A DNA stretch of 64,000 bases from an uncultured Eubacterium sp. (GCA_910578975.1 CAJTRZ010000002.1:62001-126000), one strand, 5' to 3'. Positions 41,890 through 51,949 are shown, counted from the stretch's first letter. Notes: a model not told the origin generated them from the letters alone. A program made the numbers and translations.

Positions 41890-43083
41890 ATGGAAATATT
41901 AGTTATAAATTGTGGCAGTTCATCCTTAAAATTTCAATTAATCGATTCAGATAACGAGAAAGTACTTGCCAAGGGATTGTGTGAGAGAATTGGAATTTCC
42001 GGAAGTTCTATCACTTATGAAAGTGAAAAATGCAGAAAAAATACAATGCAGATTGAGATGCCTACACATAATGAAGCTATTAGCGCTGTGATGAATGCGT
42101 TGACAGATAAAGAAGCAGGAGTGATTCAGGATATGAGCGAGGTGAAAGCAGTAGGGCATCGTGTTGTTCATGGTGGAGAGTATTTTTCAGAATCATCTCT
42201 TGTGACAGATGAGGTTATTGCCAAAATTGAAGAATGTAATTATTTAGCACCTCTTCATAATCCGGCAAATATTATTGGAATAAAGGCATGTATGAAACTT
42301 ATGAAAGATACACCAAATGTTGTAGTGTTTGATACTGCTTTTCACCAGACGATGCCAGAGGAAGCATATCTATACGGATTGCCTAGAAAATATTATGATG
42401 AAAATAAGATTAGAAGATATGGTTTTCATGGTACATCCCACAGTTTTGTTTCCAAGAGGGTAGCGGAAATTATGGGACGTCCTTTAGAAGAGGTAAAGAC
42501 AATTGTATGTCATTTGGGAAATGGCGCAAGTATTTGTGCTGTTGACGGCGGAAAATCAGTTGATACCAGTATGGGGCTGACACCATTAGCGGGCGTGATG
42601 ATGGGAACTAGATCGGGAGATGTTGATCCTGGTATATTAGATGTAATTGCTGATATTGAAAATAAAGACATATCAGAAGTGATTGATATTTTAAATAAAG
42701 AATCAGGCATTGCGGGATTATCAGAAGTGTCCAGCGATTTCAGGGATATTGCAAAGGCTATTGATGAGGGAAATATATATGCGAAATCAGCATTGGATAC
42801 TTATGTACGAACAGTTGTGAGATTTGTAGGTGCATATGTGGCTGTTATGAATGGTGTGGACTGTATCGTGTTTACAGCAGGTGTAGGTGAAAATAATTCT
42901 GTGGTAAGAGAAGCAGTATGTAATCATTTGGAATACTTAGGAATTACCTTGAATAAAGAAGCAAATAGTAAAAGAGGTGAGGAGGTTATGATTTCAACTC
43001 TGGAATCAAAGGTTAAGGTATATGTAGTGCCGACCAATGAGGAACTCGCTATTGCCAGAGAAACAGTGGATTTATTAAAATAA
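41890..43083 (+). CDS. ackA: Acetate kinase
   Basis: Transfers the phosphate of acetyl phosphate to ADP, giving acetate and ATP, a main energy-yielding step in fermenters. The ASKHA-fold signatures are present: VINCGSSSLKFQL at the N-terminus, VVHGGE, FDTAFHQTMP, RRYGFHGTSH, HLGNGASICAV, and the C-terminal FTAGVGENN. Length 397 is normal. No clear terminator follows, although a strong promoter starts the next unit 28 bases later. Confidence 0.97.
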   Translation: MEILVINCGSSSLKFQLIDSDNEKVLAKGLCERIGISGSSITYESEKCRKNTMQIEMPTHNEAISAVMNALTDKEAGVIQDMSEVKAVGHRVVHGGEYFSESSLVTDEVIAKIEECNYLAPLHNPANIIGIKACMKLMKDTPNVVVFDTAFHQTMPEEAYLYGLPRKYYDENKIRRYGFHGTSHSFVSKRVAEIMGRPLEEVKTIVCHLGNGASICAVDGGKSVDTSMGLTPLAGVMMGTRSGDVDPGILDVIADIENKDISEVIDILNKESGIAGLSEVSSDFRDIAKAIDEGNIYAKSALDTYVRTVVRFVGAYVAVMNGVDCIVFTAGVGENNSVVREAVCNHLEYLGITLNKEANSKRGEEVMISTLESKVKVYVVPTNEELAIARETVDLLK

Positions 43084-43110
43084 ACAGCGAAAATAATAAA
43101 ATAATGACGC

Positions 43111-43139
43111 TTGACAAAAATACCCATGGTATGTATAAT
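43111..43139 (+). promoter_or_regulatory. Consensus promoter for the DUF177-rpmF operon
   Basis: TTGACA at 43111-43116 and TATAAT at 43134-43139, spacing 17. Both boxes are perfect, as expected for a ribosomal-protein operon. Confidence 0.9.
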
Positions 43140-43168
43140 TGTTTAGGTGTCTTTGAAGAAGGAATATT

Positions 43169-43693
43169 ATGTTAATTGATTTATATGAACTTCTGCAGGA
43201 AGAAGACGGATTTAGAAAGTTTAATCCAACGTTTGATACAAAGGAATTTAAAACAAAAAGAGAGACATTTCCAGTAAAGGAATATGATATTGAACTTTCA
43301 TTTCATAATGATGGGAAGAAACATATTGCTTTTACCTGTAAAGGCAATGTTACTTTAGCTATTCCATGTGACAGATGTTTAGAGCCTGTGGATTATAAAG
43401 TTAATATTGATTGTTTCAAAGATTTAGATATGAATAAAACATCAGAAGAGCGAATTGCCGATTTAGATGAGGAGTCTTATTTAGATGGTACAAAGTTCGA
43501 TTCAGAGGTGTTTATCTGTAATGAAATTCTGGTTAATCTACCTATGAAAGTTCTGTGCAGGACTGACTGCAAGGGAATTTGCAATAGATGCGGCGCCAAT
43601 CTCAATTTGAGATCCTGTAAGTGCGAAGACGCAGAGCCAGGAACAGGAATGTCGAAAATATTAGATGTTTTTAATCAGTTTAAGGAGGTGTAA
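43169..43693 (+). CDS. DUF177 (YlbN/YceD) protein
   Basis: A 174-residue protein of the family (Pfam DUF177) found next to rpmF in most bacteria and thought to help 23S rRNA or ribosome accumulation. Visible features are the IPCDRCLEP motif near residue 71, an acidic middle, and the C-terminal cysteine cluster LCRTDCKGICNRCGANLN...CKC, which may bind zinc. It is transcribed from a consensus promoter and its stop codon is 3 bases before rpmF, with AGGAGGTG overlapping the stop region. Confidence 0.92.
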   Translation: MLIDLYELLQEEDGFRKFNPTFDTKEFKTKRETFPVKEYDIELSFHNDGKKHIAFTCKGNVTLAIPCDRCLEPVDYKVNIDCFKDLDMNKTSEERIADLDEESYLDGTKFDSEVFICNEILVNLPMKVLCRTDCKGICNRCGANLNLRSCKCEDAEPGTGMSKILDVFNQFKEV

Positions 43694-43696
43694 ACC

Positions 43697-43876
43697 ATGT
43701 CTATCTGTCCAAAGAACAAATCTTCAAAAGGAAGAAGAGATAAGAGAAGAGCAAACTGGAAGATGTCAGCTCCAAATCTTGTAAAGTGCAGCAAGTGTGG
43801 AACATTAATGATGCCACATAGAGTATGCAAGGCATGTGGTAGCTACAATAAAAAAGAAATAGTTTCAGTTGACTAA
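43697..43876 (+). CDS. rpmF: 50S ribosomal protein L32
   Basis: A short gene of 59 codons. The basic N-terminus MSICPKNKSSKGRRDKRRAN and the zinc ribbon CSKCG...CKACG identify L32 of the four-cysteine (zinc-binding) type. The ATG follows an AGGAGGTG site that overlaps the DUF177 stop codon. A terminator follows immediately. Confidence 0.97.
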   Translation: MSICPKNKSSKGRRDKRRANWKMSAPNLVKCSKCGTLMMPHRVCKACGSYNKKEIVSVD

Positions 43877-43880
43877 TTAT

Positions 43881-43920
43881 AAAAATAAGACTTTGTTGAT
43901 GACACAGAGTCTTATTTTTT
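43881..43920 (+). terminator. Terminator after rpmF
   Basis: A 16-bp stem with one wobble (43881-43896 with 43903-43918) followed by a T-run. Confidence 0.85.
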
Positions 43921-43931
43921 TATCCGCAAAC

Positions 43932-43960
43932 TTGATTTTATAACCAATTTTTAGTATATT
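43932..43960 (+). promoter_or_regulatory. Promoter for plsX
   Basis: TTGATT at 43932-43937 and TATATT at 43955-43960, spacing 17, 29 bases before the start codon. No FapR-type operator is recognisable. Confidence 0.6.
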
Positions 43961-43988
43961 ATTTCTATGCGCAAAGGAGGACATTTTT

Positions 43989-45005
43989 ATGTCAAAGACA
44001 GTTATAGCATTAGATTGCATGGGTGGAGATAATGCACCGGAAGAGATTATTAAAGGTGCTGTCTATGCAGCTGATGAGGATAAAGATATACGAATTAAGT
44101 TAGTAGGAAAGAAAGAACTGCTGGAAGTTGAATTGTCAAAGTATTCAGCAGATATGGACAAATTAGAAATAGTGGATGCTACAGAAGTGATTGAGACTGG
44201 AGAGCCGCCTGTAGCGGCTATTCGTAGAAAGAAAGATTCTTCACTGGTAAAATGTATGTATATGGTAAAGAACGGTGAAGCTGATGCCATGGTTTCGGCA
44301 GGAAGTACCGGAGCAAATCTTGTAGGAGGCCATGTAATTATCGGGAGAATAAAAGGTGTGGAGAGACCGCCTCTAGCTCCTTTGATTCCAACTGCAAAAG
44401 GAGTTTCATTGCTGATTGATTGTGGAGCGAATGTTGATGCCAGAGCATCTCATCTAGTTCAGTTTGCAAAAATGGGTTCTGTATATATGGAGAATATTGT
44501 TGGAATTAAGAATCCGAAGGTTGCGATTGTAAATATTGGTGCTGAGGAAGAAAAAGGAAATGCTTTAGTAAAGGAAACATATCCTTTACTGGAAAAATTA
44601 GAAGATATTAATTTTATAGGAAATATAGAGGCAAGAGACATTCCAAATGGAGATGCAGATGTTATCGTTTGTGATGCATTTGTTGGAAATGTTATTTTGA
44701 AATTATATGAAGGTGTGGCAGATGTTCTTATTAAGAAAATAAAGGGTTCTATGATGTGTTCTTTGAAGACTAAAATTGGAGCCTTACTTATAAAAAAGAA
44801 TCTGAAAAAAACGCTAAAAGGTTTTTCTTTAGAAGAACATGGTGGGGCACCGCTTTTGGGTTTGAATGGGTTGTTAGTTAAGACACATGGAAGTTCAAAA
44901 TGTATAGAAATTAAAAATTCTATTTTACAGTGCGTTACATTTAATGAATTAGATATAAATAATAAATTTAAGGAGAAGCTTTCTTTAGGAAGCAAGGAGG
45001 ATTAA
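43989..45005 (+). CDS. plsX: Phosphate acyltransferase PlsX
   Basis: Makes acyl-phosphate from acyl-ACP for PlsY, starting phospholipid synthesis in Gram-positives. Family motifs are ALDCMGGDNAPEEIIKGAV at the N-terminus, AGSTGANLVGG, LIDCGANVDARASHLVQFA, and FVGNVILKLYEGVAD. Length 338 is normal. It starts after an AAAGGAGG site and lies 2 bases before acpP, whose acylated product is its substrate. PlsY is encoded further on in this window (61527). Confidence 0.96.
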   Translation: MSKTVIALDCMGGDNAPEEIIKGAVYAADEDKDIRIKLVGKKELLEVELSKYSADMDKLEIVDATEVIETGEPPVAAIRRKKDSSLVKCMYMVKNGEADAMVSAGSTGANLVGGHVIIGRIKGVERPPLAPLIPTAKGVSLLIDCGANVDARASHLVQFAKMGSVYMENIVGIKNPKVAIVNIGAEEEKGNALVKETYPLLEKLEDINFIGNIEARDIPNGDADVIVCDAFVGNVILKLYEGVADVLIKKIKGSMMCSLKTKIGALLIKKNLKKTLKGFSLEEHGGAPLLGLNGLLVKTHGSSKCIEIKNSILQCVTFNELDINNKFKEKLSLGSKED

Positions 45006-45007
45006 TT

Positions 45008-45235
45008 ATGGAATTAGAGAGACTTATTAGTGCAATCGCAGAGGTATTGGATTTAGACAAGAGCACAATTACAGCTGATAGCAAGTTTGTGGATGATTTA
45101 GGTGCAGATTCTTTAGATATTTTAGAGATTATTATGGGAATCGAAGATGAATTTGGTATTCAGGTACCTACAGATGAAGCAGAGTCTATTGTAACAGTGG
45201 GAGATGCTTTTGATAAGATTAAAAAGGCACTTTAA
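45008..45235 (+). CDS. acpP: Acyl carrier protein
   Basis: A 75-residue acidic four-helix carrier with the phosphopantetheine site DDLGADSLDILEIIM (Ser38 region). The AAGGAGG site overlaps the plsX stop region. Acyl groups from type II fatty acid synthesis are carried on it to PlsX. Confidence 0.97.
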   Translation: MELERLISAIAEVLDLDKSTITADSKFVDDLGADSLDILEIIMGIEDEFGIQVPTDEAESIVTVGDAFDKIKKAL

Positions 45236-45298
45236 TAAATGAAATATGTAGTCACAATGAATGGAAATAAAATTGTGATAATATTTTCTTTGGAGACG

Positions 45299-45320
45299 AA
45301 AGCCCTAGTAATAGGGCTTT
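45299..45320 (+). terminator. Hairpin between acpP and rnc, weak terminator
   Basis: A perfect 8-bp GC-rich stem (45299-45306 with 45313-45320), loop of six, but no T-run follows; it may be a processing or attenuation hairpin. The rest of the 161-base gap shows nothing. Confidence 0.45.
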
Positions 45321-45396
45321 AAGTTGTGTTAAAGAGAGAATTAAAAAATAAAACTTTTATGGTAGGAACAATTCTCAGTTGATTTTAGGAGCAGAT

Positions 45397-46086
45397 ATGA
45401 ACAGTGATTATTCCAGATTAGAAAATAAAATAGGATATACTTTTAAGGATAAGCAATTATTGATGAATGCGTTGACACACACATCTTTTGCGAATGAACA
45501 TAAAGCCAAAAAGATGAAGGATAATGAACGACTGGAGTTTTTAGGAGATGCGGTTCTTGAAATGATATCAAGTGAATTTATATATATAAATATGAAAGAA
45601 ATGCCGGAAGGAGACATGACAAAGCTTCGCGCAAGTCTTGTATGTGAACCGACATTGGCAATGGATGCCAGACAGATAGGATTGGAAGAGTTTCTTTATT
45701 TGGGAAATGGTGAGGAAGTTACTGGTGGAAGGAAGAGAGATTCCATTATATCAGATGCGTTTGAAGCACTCATCGGGGCAGTATTTCTGGATGGTGGAAT
45801 TGAGATGGCAAGGAGCTTTATTCTACAGTTTGCTTTAAATGATATTGAGAATAAACGGTTATTTCACGATTCTAAGACAATACTGCAAGAGCGTATCAAT
45901 ATGGTAAAATCAGGCACGCTTTCTTATAAAATCGTAGAAGAGAGTGGACCAGATCATAATAAAAGTTATAAAGCCGTTGCAAAATTAGATGATAAGATTA
46001 TAGGCGAAGGCGTAGGACACACAAAAAAGGCTGCGGAGCAACAGGCAGCATACAGTGCTTTGAAGGCACTTGATAAGAGGAGTTAG
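45397..46086 (+). CDS. rnc: Ribonuclease III
   Basis: Double-strand-specific endoribonuclease maturing rRNA and some mRNAs. The catalytic motif NERLEFLGDAVLEM is near residue 40, the second metal site SDAFEALIGAVFLD near 112, and a C-terminal dsRNA-binding domain (about 155-225) ends with the KKAAEQQAAYSALKAL helix. The ATG at 45397 has TAGGAGC before it, giving 229 residues. The stop is 1 base before smc, a conserved rnc-smc-ftsY order. Confidence 0.96.
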   Translation: MNSDYSRLENKIGYTFKDKQLLMNALTHTSFANEHKAKKMKDNERLEFLGDAVLEMISSEFIYINMKEMPEGDMTKLRASLVCEPTLAMDARQIGLEEFLYLGNGEEVTGGRKRDSIISDAFEALIGAVFLDGGIEMARSFILQFALNDIENKRLFHDSKTILQERINMVKSGTLSYKIVEESGPDHNKSYKAVAKLDDKIIGEGVGHTKKAAEQQAAYSALKALDKRS

Positions 46087-46087
46087 T

Positions 46088-49000
46088 ATGTATTTAAAAA
46101 GTATTGAGATACATGGTTTTAAATCTTTTGCAAACAAAATAAAATTTGAGTTTCATAATGGTATTACAGGAATTGTAGGACCGAATGGTTCTGGTAAGAG
46201 TAACGTTGCGGATGCAGTCAGATGGGTTCTTGGAGAACAGAAAATAAAACAGCTTAGAAGTTCCAAAATGGAAGATGTTATTTTTGCAGGAACTGAGAAC
46301 AGGAAACCTATGGGCTATTCTTATGTTGCGATTACATTTGATAACTCAGACCACAAATTAAATATTGATTATAATGAGGTAACTGTATCCAGAAGACTAT
46401 TTCGTTCCGGTGAAAGTGAATATATGATTAATGGTACTCAGGTGCGTTTAAAGGATGTAAATGAGTTATTTTATGATACAGGTATAGGTAAAGAGGGATA
46501 CTCTATTATAGGACAGGGGCAAATTGATAAGATTTTAAGTGGTAAGCCGGAAGAAAGAAGAGAACTTTTTGATGAGGCGGCAGGTATTGTGAAATTTAAA
46601 CGCCGTAAAAATGACGCTATGAAAAAGTTAGATGACCAGAATCAGAATCTTGTGCGTGTTACGGATATTTTAGGAGAGTTGGAGCGCCAGGTTATCCCTT
46701 TGGAAAAACAGTGTGAGAAGGCAAAAAAATATCTTGTGTTAAAAGAAGATTTAAAAGTAAATGATGTGAATATGTTTCTCATTGAAATTGATGAAATCAG
46801 AAACAGATTATCCCAGATTGATGAGAAAATAAAAATTGCTTCCTCAGATATGCAGATTGCCAGTGATGAATTCGAAAAAATAAAAACAGATTATACGAAA
46901 CTGGAAATGATTATTGAGGAAATCAACACCTCTATTGAAACAAAGAAAACAACTTTGAATGAAACAGTTTTAAATATTGAAAAGTTTGAAGGACAGATTA
47001 ATGTTATTAAAGAACAGATTAATTCTGCAAAAAATAACGAGTCATATATGAATCAGAGAATTGATTCTATAACTGGTGAGATTGAGCAGCAAAATAAGGA
47101 ACTAGATGCTGCAAATAAAGAAAAAGAAGAAAATGAGACACGCCTGAATGAAATTATTACATCTCAGACAAAGGTAAATGAAGAAATCGCCGAGGAAAAT
47201 GAGTTCATAACACAGTTGGAAAAAGAAATTGAAGATGATAAGGCAGAGATCATTGAATTATTAAATGCAAAATCATTAATTAAGACAAAAATTCAGCGCT
47301 GTGATACATTGTTGGAGCAGATTAATATAAGAAAATCTCAGTTGAATCAGAAATTAATAGATTTTCAAAGCAGAAAAGATGGTCAGGAAGTGGCTATAAA
47401 ACAATTAGAAAGCCAGTTAGAGGAAGTAAGTGGAGAAATCGCGCAGGTTCAGATATCTTTACAGGGATATAGGGATGATTTGGCAAATCTCCGTGTGGAA
47501 AACAGCAGATTAACAAAGCAGTTATCTGTAAATCAGGAGAAATATCATAAACTCAAATCCAATCTGGAGGCTTTAAAGAATATTACAGAACGATACGAAG
47601 GCTATGGCAACAGTATCAAAAAAGTAATGGAATTAAAAGAAAGTAGAAAAGGAATTATTGGTGTTGTTGCAGATATTATCAAGGTTGATAAAAAATATGA
47701 AGTAGCAATAGAAACAGCCCTTGGTGGAAACATTCAGAATATTATTACAGATACTGAGACAACAGCAAAAGATACGATTGAATATTTAAAGAAGAACAGG
47801 TTTGGAAGGGCAACATTTTTACCTCTGAGCAGTATGAGCAATAAAACGAATTTTAATGCTCCGGATGCTTTAGAAGAGAAAGGTGTAATTGGTCTTGCCA
47901 GCGATTTGGTGGATATCAAAAAAGAATATGAAGGTGTTGCGAAATACCTGTTAGGCAGGGTTATGGTAGTAGATAGCATTGATCATGCTATTGCTATTGA
48001 GAGAAAATATCGTTATACAGTGAGAATTGTGACATTAGAAGGCGAGTATCTGAATGTAGGTGGTTCTATTTCAGGTGGTGCCTTTAAAAACAATAGCAAT
48101 CTTCTTGGTAGAAGACGTGAGATTGAAGAAATAGAAAAATCATTAACGGCTTTGAAAAAAGAGAAAGAAAGTCTTGATAAGGAACTTATCAATAACCGAA
48201 GCGAAATGAGTCTTATCAGTGAAGAAGAGGCGAAAATCAGTAAGGGCCTTCAGGAACAGATGATTATTAAAAATACTATTGAGGTCAATCTGAAACAGGC
48301 CAATGCCAGAAAAGACAGTATTATGCTGGAATATCAGAGTTATACTCAGGAAAACGACGATATGCAGGCAGAAATCAGTGATATTAATAAAAATAACTCT
48401 GAATTAAATGATGAATTGTCTGGTACCGAAGACAGAAATGCTTTTCTTGAAAAAGAGGTTATTGTTAAGACAAAGCAGTTAAACGAAAAGAAAGAAACAA
48501 TAACAGGTAAAATGTCTTCATTAGAAGAGATTAATATTGAGATTGCTAATTACAAACAAAAACATGAGTTTATAATTGAAAAAATAAATAAAGCAAAAGA
48601 AGTTATCAACACATTAACTTCAGAGCTTGGCAATATTAAAAATAATTCAGAAGAAAATGGCAGTGAGATTACAGCAAGACTGGAAGCAATTGAGAAACTG
48701 GCTGGAGAGACAGAAAACTCCCGAAATTTAATTGAACAGTTAAATAAAGAAATAGATGAGGCTAAGCAGGAAAAAGAAAAACAGAGTAGAGAGCATAAAG
48801 AGTTCTTTGAGAAGAGAGAGCAGTTATCAGAGAGGATTTCTACTCTTGATAAAGAGGTTTACAGATTAAGTAGTCAAAAAGAAGCTTTGGAGGAAAAAAG
48901 CGAAAATAAAGAAGCTTATATGTGGAACGAATATGAAATTACATACCGTAAAGCTTCTGAAATGAAAAATCCGGAATTCAGTAATAAGACGGAAATTAAA

Positions 49001-49648
49001 GAGAATATTACAAGTATCCGAAAAGAAATGAAATCTCTTGGAGATGTCAACATTAATGCTATTGAAGAATTTAAAGAAATCAATGAAAGATATCAGTTCA
49101 TGAAGGCCCAGCATGATGATTTGATGGAAGCAAAAGAGAATCTTTTGAAGATTATTGATGAACTGGAAGTCGGAATGCGTAAGCAGTTCAAAGAGAAGTT
49201 TGAAGAAATCAAGGAACAGTTTGATACTGTATTTAAAGAATTGTTTGGTGGTGGTAAAGGAACTATCGAACTGACTGATGCAGATGATATTCTGGATGCA
49301 GGAATTAATATTATTTCCCAGCCGCCAGGAAAGAAACTGCAGAATATGATGCAGTTATCCGGTGGAGAGAAAGCGTTGACGGCAATCAGTCTGTTATTTG
49401 CCATTCAGAATTTGAAACCTTCTCCATTCTGTCTGCTGGATGAAATTGAGGCGGCACTTGACGGCTCAAATGTCGTAAGGTTTGCAGAGTATTTACATAA
49501 ACTTACGAAGAATACACAGTTTATCGTTATTACCCACAGACGTGGAACAATGAATTGTGCTGACAGATTATATGGTATTACAATGCAGGAAAAAGGTATT
49601 TCAGCATTGGTTTCCGTAGATTTATTGGAAAATGATTTAGACAAATAA
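46088..49648 (+). CDS. smc: Chromosome segregation protein SMC
   Basis: ATPase of the Smc-ScpAB condensin. The N-terminal head has the Walker A motif VGPNGSGKSNVADAVRWVLGEQ near residue 32. Two long coiled coils flank the hinge (about 510-670, with YEVAIETALGGNIQNI and GGSISGG). The C-terminal head carries the signature LSGGEKALTAISLLFAI and Walker B LLDEIEAALD. Length 1186 is typical. ATG 46088 follows AGAGGAG; an in-frame ATG at 46070 would overlap rnc. Its ScpA and ScpB partners are encoded at 13783-15101. Confidence 0.97.
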   Translation: MYLKSIEIHGFKSFANKIKFEFHNGITGIVGPNGSGKSNVADAVRWVLGEQKIKQLRSSKMEDVIFAGTENRKPMGYSYVAITFDNSDHKLNIDYNEVTVSRRLFRSGESEYMINGTQVRLKDVNELFYDTGIGKEGYSIIGQGQIDKILSGKPEERRELFDEAAGIVKFKRRKNDAMKKLDDQNQNLVRVTDILGELERQVIPLEKQCEKAKKYLVLKEDLKVNDVNMFLIEIDEIRNRLSQIDEKIKIASSDMQIASDEFEKIKTDYTKLEMIIEEINTSIETKKTTLNETVLNIEKFEGQINVIKEQINSAKNNESYMNQRIDSITGEIEQQNKELDAANKEKEENETRLNEIITSQTKVNEEIAEENEFITQLEKEIEDDKAEIIELLNAKSLIKTKIQRCDTLLEQINIRKSQLNQKLIDFQSRKDGQEVAIKQLESQLEEVSGEIAQVQISLQGYRDDLANLRVENSRLTKQLSVNQEKYHKLKSNLEALKNITERYEGYGNSIKKVMELKESRKGIIGVVADIIKVDKKYEVAIETALGGNIQNIITDTETTAKDTIEYLKKNRFGRATFLPLSSMSNKTNFNAPDALEEKGVIGLASDLVDIKKEYEGVAKYLLGRVMVVDSIDHAIAIERKYRYTVRIVTLEGEYLNVGGSISGGAFKNNSNLLGRRREIEEIEKSLTALKKEKESLDKELINNRSEMSLISEEEAKISKGLQEQMIIKNTIEVNLKQANARKDSIMLEYQSYTQENDDMQAEISDINKNNSELNDELSGTEDRNAFLEKEVIVKTKQLNEKKETITGKMSSLEEINIEIANYKQKHEFIIEKINKAKEVINTLTSELGNIKNNSEENGSEITARLEAIEKLAGETENSRNLIEQLNKEIDEAKQEKEKQSREHKEFFEKREQLSERISTLDKEVYRLSSQKEALEEKSENKEAYMWNEYEITYRKASEMKNPEFSNKTEIKENITSIRKEMKSLGDVNINAIEEFKEINERYQFMKAQHDDLMEAKENLLKIIDELEVGMRKQFKEKFEEIKEQFDTVFKELFGGGKGTIELTDADDILDAGINIISQPPGKKLQNMMQLSGGEKALTAISLLFAIQNLKPSPFCLLDEIEAALDGSNVVRFAEYLHKLTKNTQFIVITHRRGTMNCADRLYGITMQEKGISALVSVDLLENDLDK

Positions 49649-49673
49649 GTTATAGTTAATTTGGAGGAATTTC

Positions 49674-50591
49674 ATGGCAGGAAAGTTTTTTAAAAAATTA
49701 GTTTCAGGTCTTTCAAAGACAAGAAACAATATTGTATCCAGTTTAAATTCCATATTTACAGGGTTTTCCCATATTGATGAGGATTTTTATGAAGAGTTAG
49801 AAGAAATTCTTATTATGAGTGATATTGGAGTGAACACGACAGAAGAAATTTTAGAAAATTTAAGAAAACAGGTGAAAGAAAATCATATTAAGGAACCAAT
49901 GGAGTGTAAAGAACTTCTGATTGAAAGTATCGAAGAACAGATGAATATTGGTGAGAATGCTTATGATTTTGAAAATGAGAAATCTGTTATTTTAGTGATT
50001 GGTGTCAATGGTGTTGGAAAAACCACATCAATTGGTAAACTCGCAAGTCAATTTAAAACGAATGGAAAGAAAGTGGTTTTAGCAGCCGCTGATACTTTTC
50101 GTGCAGCTGCGGCTGACCAGTTGATAGAGTGGGCAAACCGTTCCGGCGTAGATATAGTTTCCGGGAAAGAGGGGTCAGATCCAGGCTCTGTTTTATTTGA
50201 TGCTATATCATCAGCAAAAAATAAAAATGCAGATATTTTACTTTGCGATACAGCAGGAAGGCTTCATAATAAGAAAAATCTTATGGAAGAACTAAAAAAA
50301 CTGGACAGAATTATAACAAAGGAATATGATGGTACAAGACGTGAAAATTTTATTGTTTTAGATGCTACTACAGGACAGAATGCATTGGAGCAGGCAAGAC
50401 AGTTTAAGGAATGTGCAGATATTACAGGAGTTATTTTAACCAAAATGGATGGTTCTGCAAAAGGTGGCATTGCTATTGCTATTCAGTCAGAACTTGGAAT
50501 ACCGGTAAAATATATCGGTGTGGGTGAGCAGATAGATGATTTACAAAAGTTTGATGCAAAAGAGTTTGTAGAGGCATTGTTTACAGAATAA
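49674..50591 (+). CDS. ftsY: Signal recognition particle receptor FtsY
   Basis: GTPase receptor that docks SRP-ribosome complexes at the membrane. The N domain (about 1-85) is followed by the G domain with GVNGVGKTTSIGKLASQF, DTFRAAAADQL, CDTAGRLHNK and TKMDGSAKGG. Like most Firmicute FtsY (305 residues) it lacks the long acidic A domain of Escherichia coli and starts with a basic amphipathic helix, FFKKLVSGLSKTRNN, likely to bind membrane. It is 25 bases after smc. Ffh is encoded at 53430. Confidence 0.96.
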   Translation: MAGKFFKKLVSGLSKTRNNIVSSLNSIFTGFSHIDEDFYEELEEILIMSDIGVNTTEEILENLRKQVKENHIKEPMECKELLIESIEEQMNIGENAYDFENEKSVILVIGVNGVGKTTSIGKLASQFKTNGKKVVLAAADTFRAAAADQLIEWANRSGVDIVSGKEGSDPGSVLFDAISSAKNKNADILLCDTAGRLHNKKNLMEELKKLDRIITKEYDGTRRENFIVLDATTGQNALEQARQFKECADITGVILTKMDGSAKGGIAIAIQSELGIPVKYIGVGEQIDDLQKFDAKEFVEALFTE

Positions 50592-50696
50592 AATTGAAGT
50601 GTTTTGGGGTTAGGTACAGGATAGGTTGTTTTTGAGAGCAGAATGAACGCTTAAAGATTTAAGGACAGAGAAATAAGGTAGAAAGAAGTGATAAAT

Positions 50697-51917
50697 ATGA
50701 GTGAAGTATTGGATTTGAAAAAATTTGAGGAAGCTAGTGAGATTGTTAAGAAGGTAACGCTAAATACCAACTTGATATTCAGTGATTATTTTAGTGCACA
50801 ATCAGGAAATCAAGTGTACATTAAGCCTGAAAATATGCAGTTTACAGGTGCGTACAAGGTTAGAGGTGCTTATTATAAAATCAGTACATTAACAGAGGAA
50901 GAAAGAGAAAGAGGTCTGATTACTGCTTCTGCGGGAAATCATGCTCAGGGCGTTGCTTATGCAGCAAAACTATATGGTGTGAAGGCGACAATTGTAATGC
51001 CAACAACAACACCACTCATGAAGGTAAACCGGACAAAGAGTTATGGCGCAGAAGTTGTGTTATACGGTGATGTTTATGATGATGCCTGTAAGTATGCTTT
51101 AAATCTTGCTATGAAAGAAGGGTGTACATTTATTCATCCTTTTGATGATATAGATGTAGCGGCAGGTCAGGGAAGTATTGCTATGGAAATTTTTAAAGAA
51201 CTTCCAACAGTAGATTATATTTTAGTACCAATTGGTGGTGGTGGGCTTGCCACTGGTGTTAGTACTCTTGCAAAATTATTAAACCCAAGAATTAAAGTGA
51301 TTGGAGTGGAGCCGGAAAATGCAGCTTGTATGAAAGCAAGTTTAAAAGCAGGAGAAGTAGTTACACTTCCAAGTGCCAACACCATTGCAGATGGCACAGC
51401 AGTAAAAACACCAGGAGAAAATATTTTTCCATATATTAAGAAAAACATAGACCAGATTATAACAATTAAAGATGATGAATTAATTGATGCTTTTCTGGAT
51501 ATGGTTGAGAATCATAAACTGGTAGCAGAAAATTCAGGATTGCTGACTGTAGCAGCATTAAAACATCTGAAATGTAAAGATAAAAAGGTTGTTTCTATTA
51601 TCAGTGGAGGAAATATGGATATTATCACAATGTCTTCCACTTTACAGCATGGACTTATTCAGAGAGGAAGGGTGTTTACTGTTTCTGTACTGCTTCCGGA
51701 CAAGCCGGGTGAATTGGTTAAAGTAGCGAATAAAATTGCAGAACAACAGGGAAATGTTATTAAATTAGAGCATAATCAGTTTGTGTCAGTCAATAGAAAT
51801 GCCGCAGTAGAATTAAAAGTAACCATGGAATGTTTTGGACATGAACACAAAAAACAGATACTGGAAGCTTTAAGTAATGCAGGATATAATCCTACAGAGC
51901 AGGCACCAAATCTGTAG
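50697..51917 (+). CDS. ilvA: Threonine ammonia-lyase
   Basis: PLP enzyme deaminating threonine to 2-oxobutyrate, the entry to isoleucine synthesis or threonine catabolism. The PLP lysine is in QFTGAYKVRGAYYKI near residue 52; SAGNHAQGVAYAA and the glycine loop PIGGGGLATGV follow. A single C-terminal ACT-like domain (about 330-406, VSVLLPDKPGELVKVANKI) suggests amino-acid feedback. Length 406 suits the one-ACT form found in Firmicutes. I use ATG 50697; the GTG at 50688 lies in the purine-rich ribosome-binding stretch. The 105-base gap before it shows no clear promoter. Confidence 0.93.
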   Translation: MSEVLDLKKFEEASEIVKKVTLNTNLIFSDYFSAQSGNQVYIKPENMQFTGAYKVRGAYYKISTLTEEERERGLITASAGNHAQGVAYAAKLYGVKATIVMPTTTPLMKVNRTKSYGAEVVLYGDVYDDACKYALNLAMKEGCTFIHPFDDIDVAAGQGSIAMEIFKELPTVDYILVPIGGGGLATGVSTLAKLLNPRIKVIGVEPENAACMKASLKAGEVVTLPSANTIADGTAVKTPGENIFPYIKKNIDQIITIKDDELIDAFLDMVENHKLVAENSGLLTVAALKHLKCKDKKVVSIISGGNMDIITMSSTLQHGLIQRGRVFTVSVLLPDKPGELVKVANKIAEQQGNVIKLEHNQFVSVNRNAAVELKVTMECFGHEHKKQILEALSNAGYNPTEQAPNL

Positions 51918-51949
51918 TGATAATCAAGTTACAGAATGAGGAGTTTTGA

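Noticed and set aside
44459..44995. 178-residue minus-strand frame
   Set aside because: Antisense to plsX, with Ser/Phe-rich composition expected from a shadow frame.
50592..50696. T-box leader before ilvA
   Set aside because: Only 105 bases are available and there is no AGGGTGGNACCGCG-type T-box sequence or terminator.
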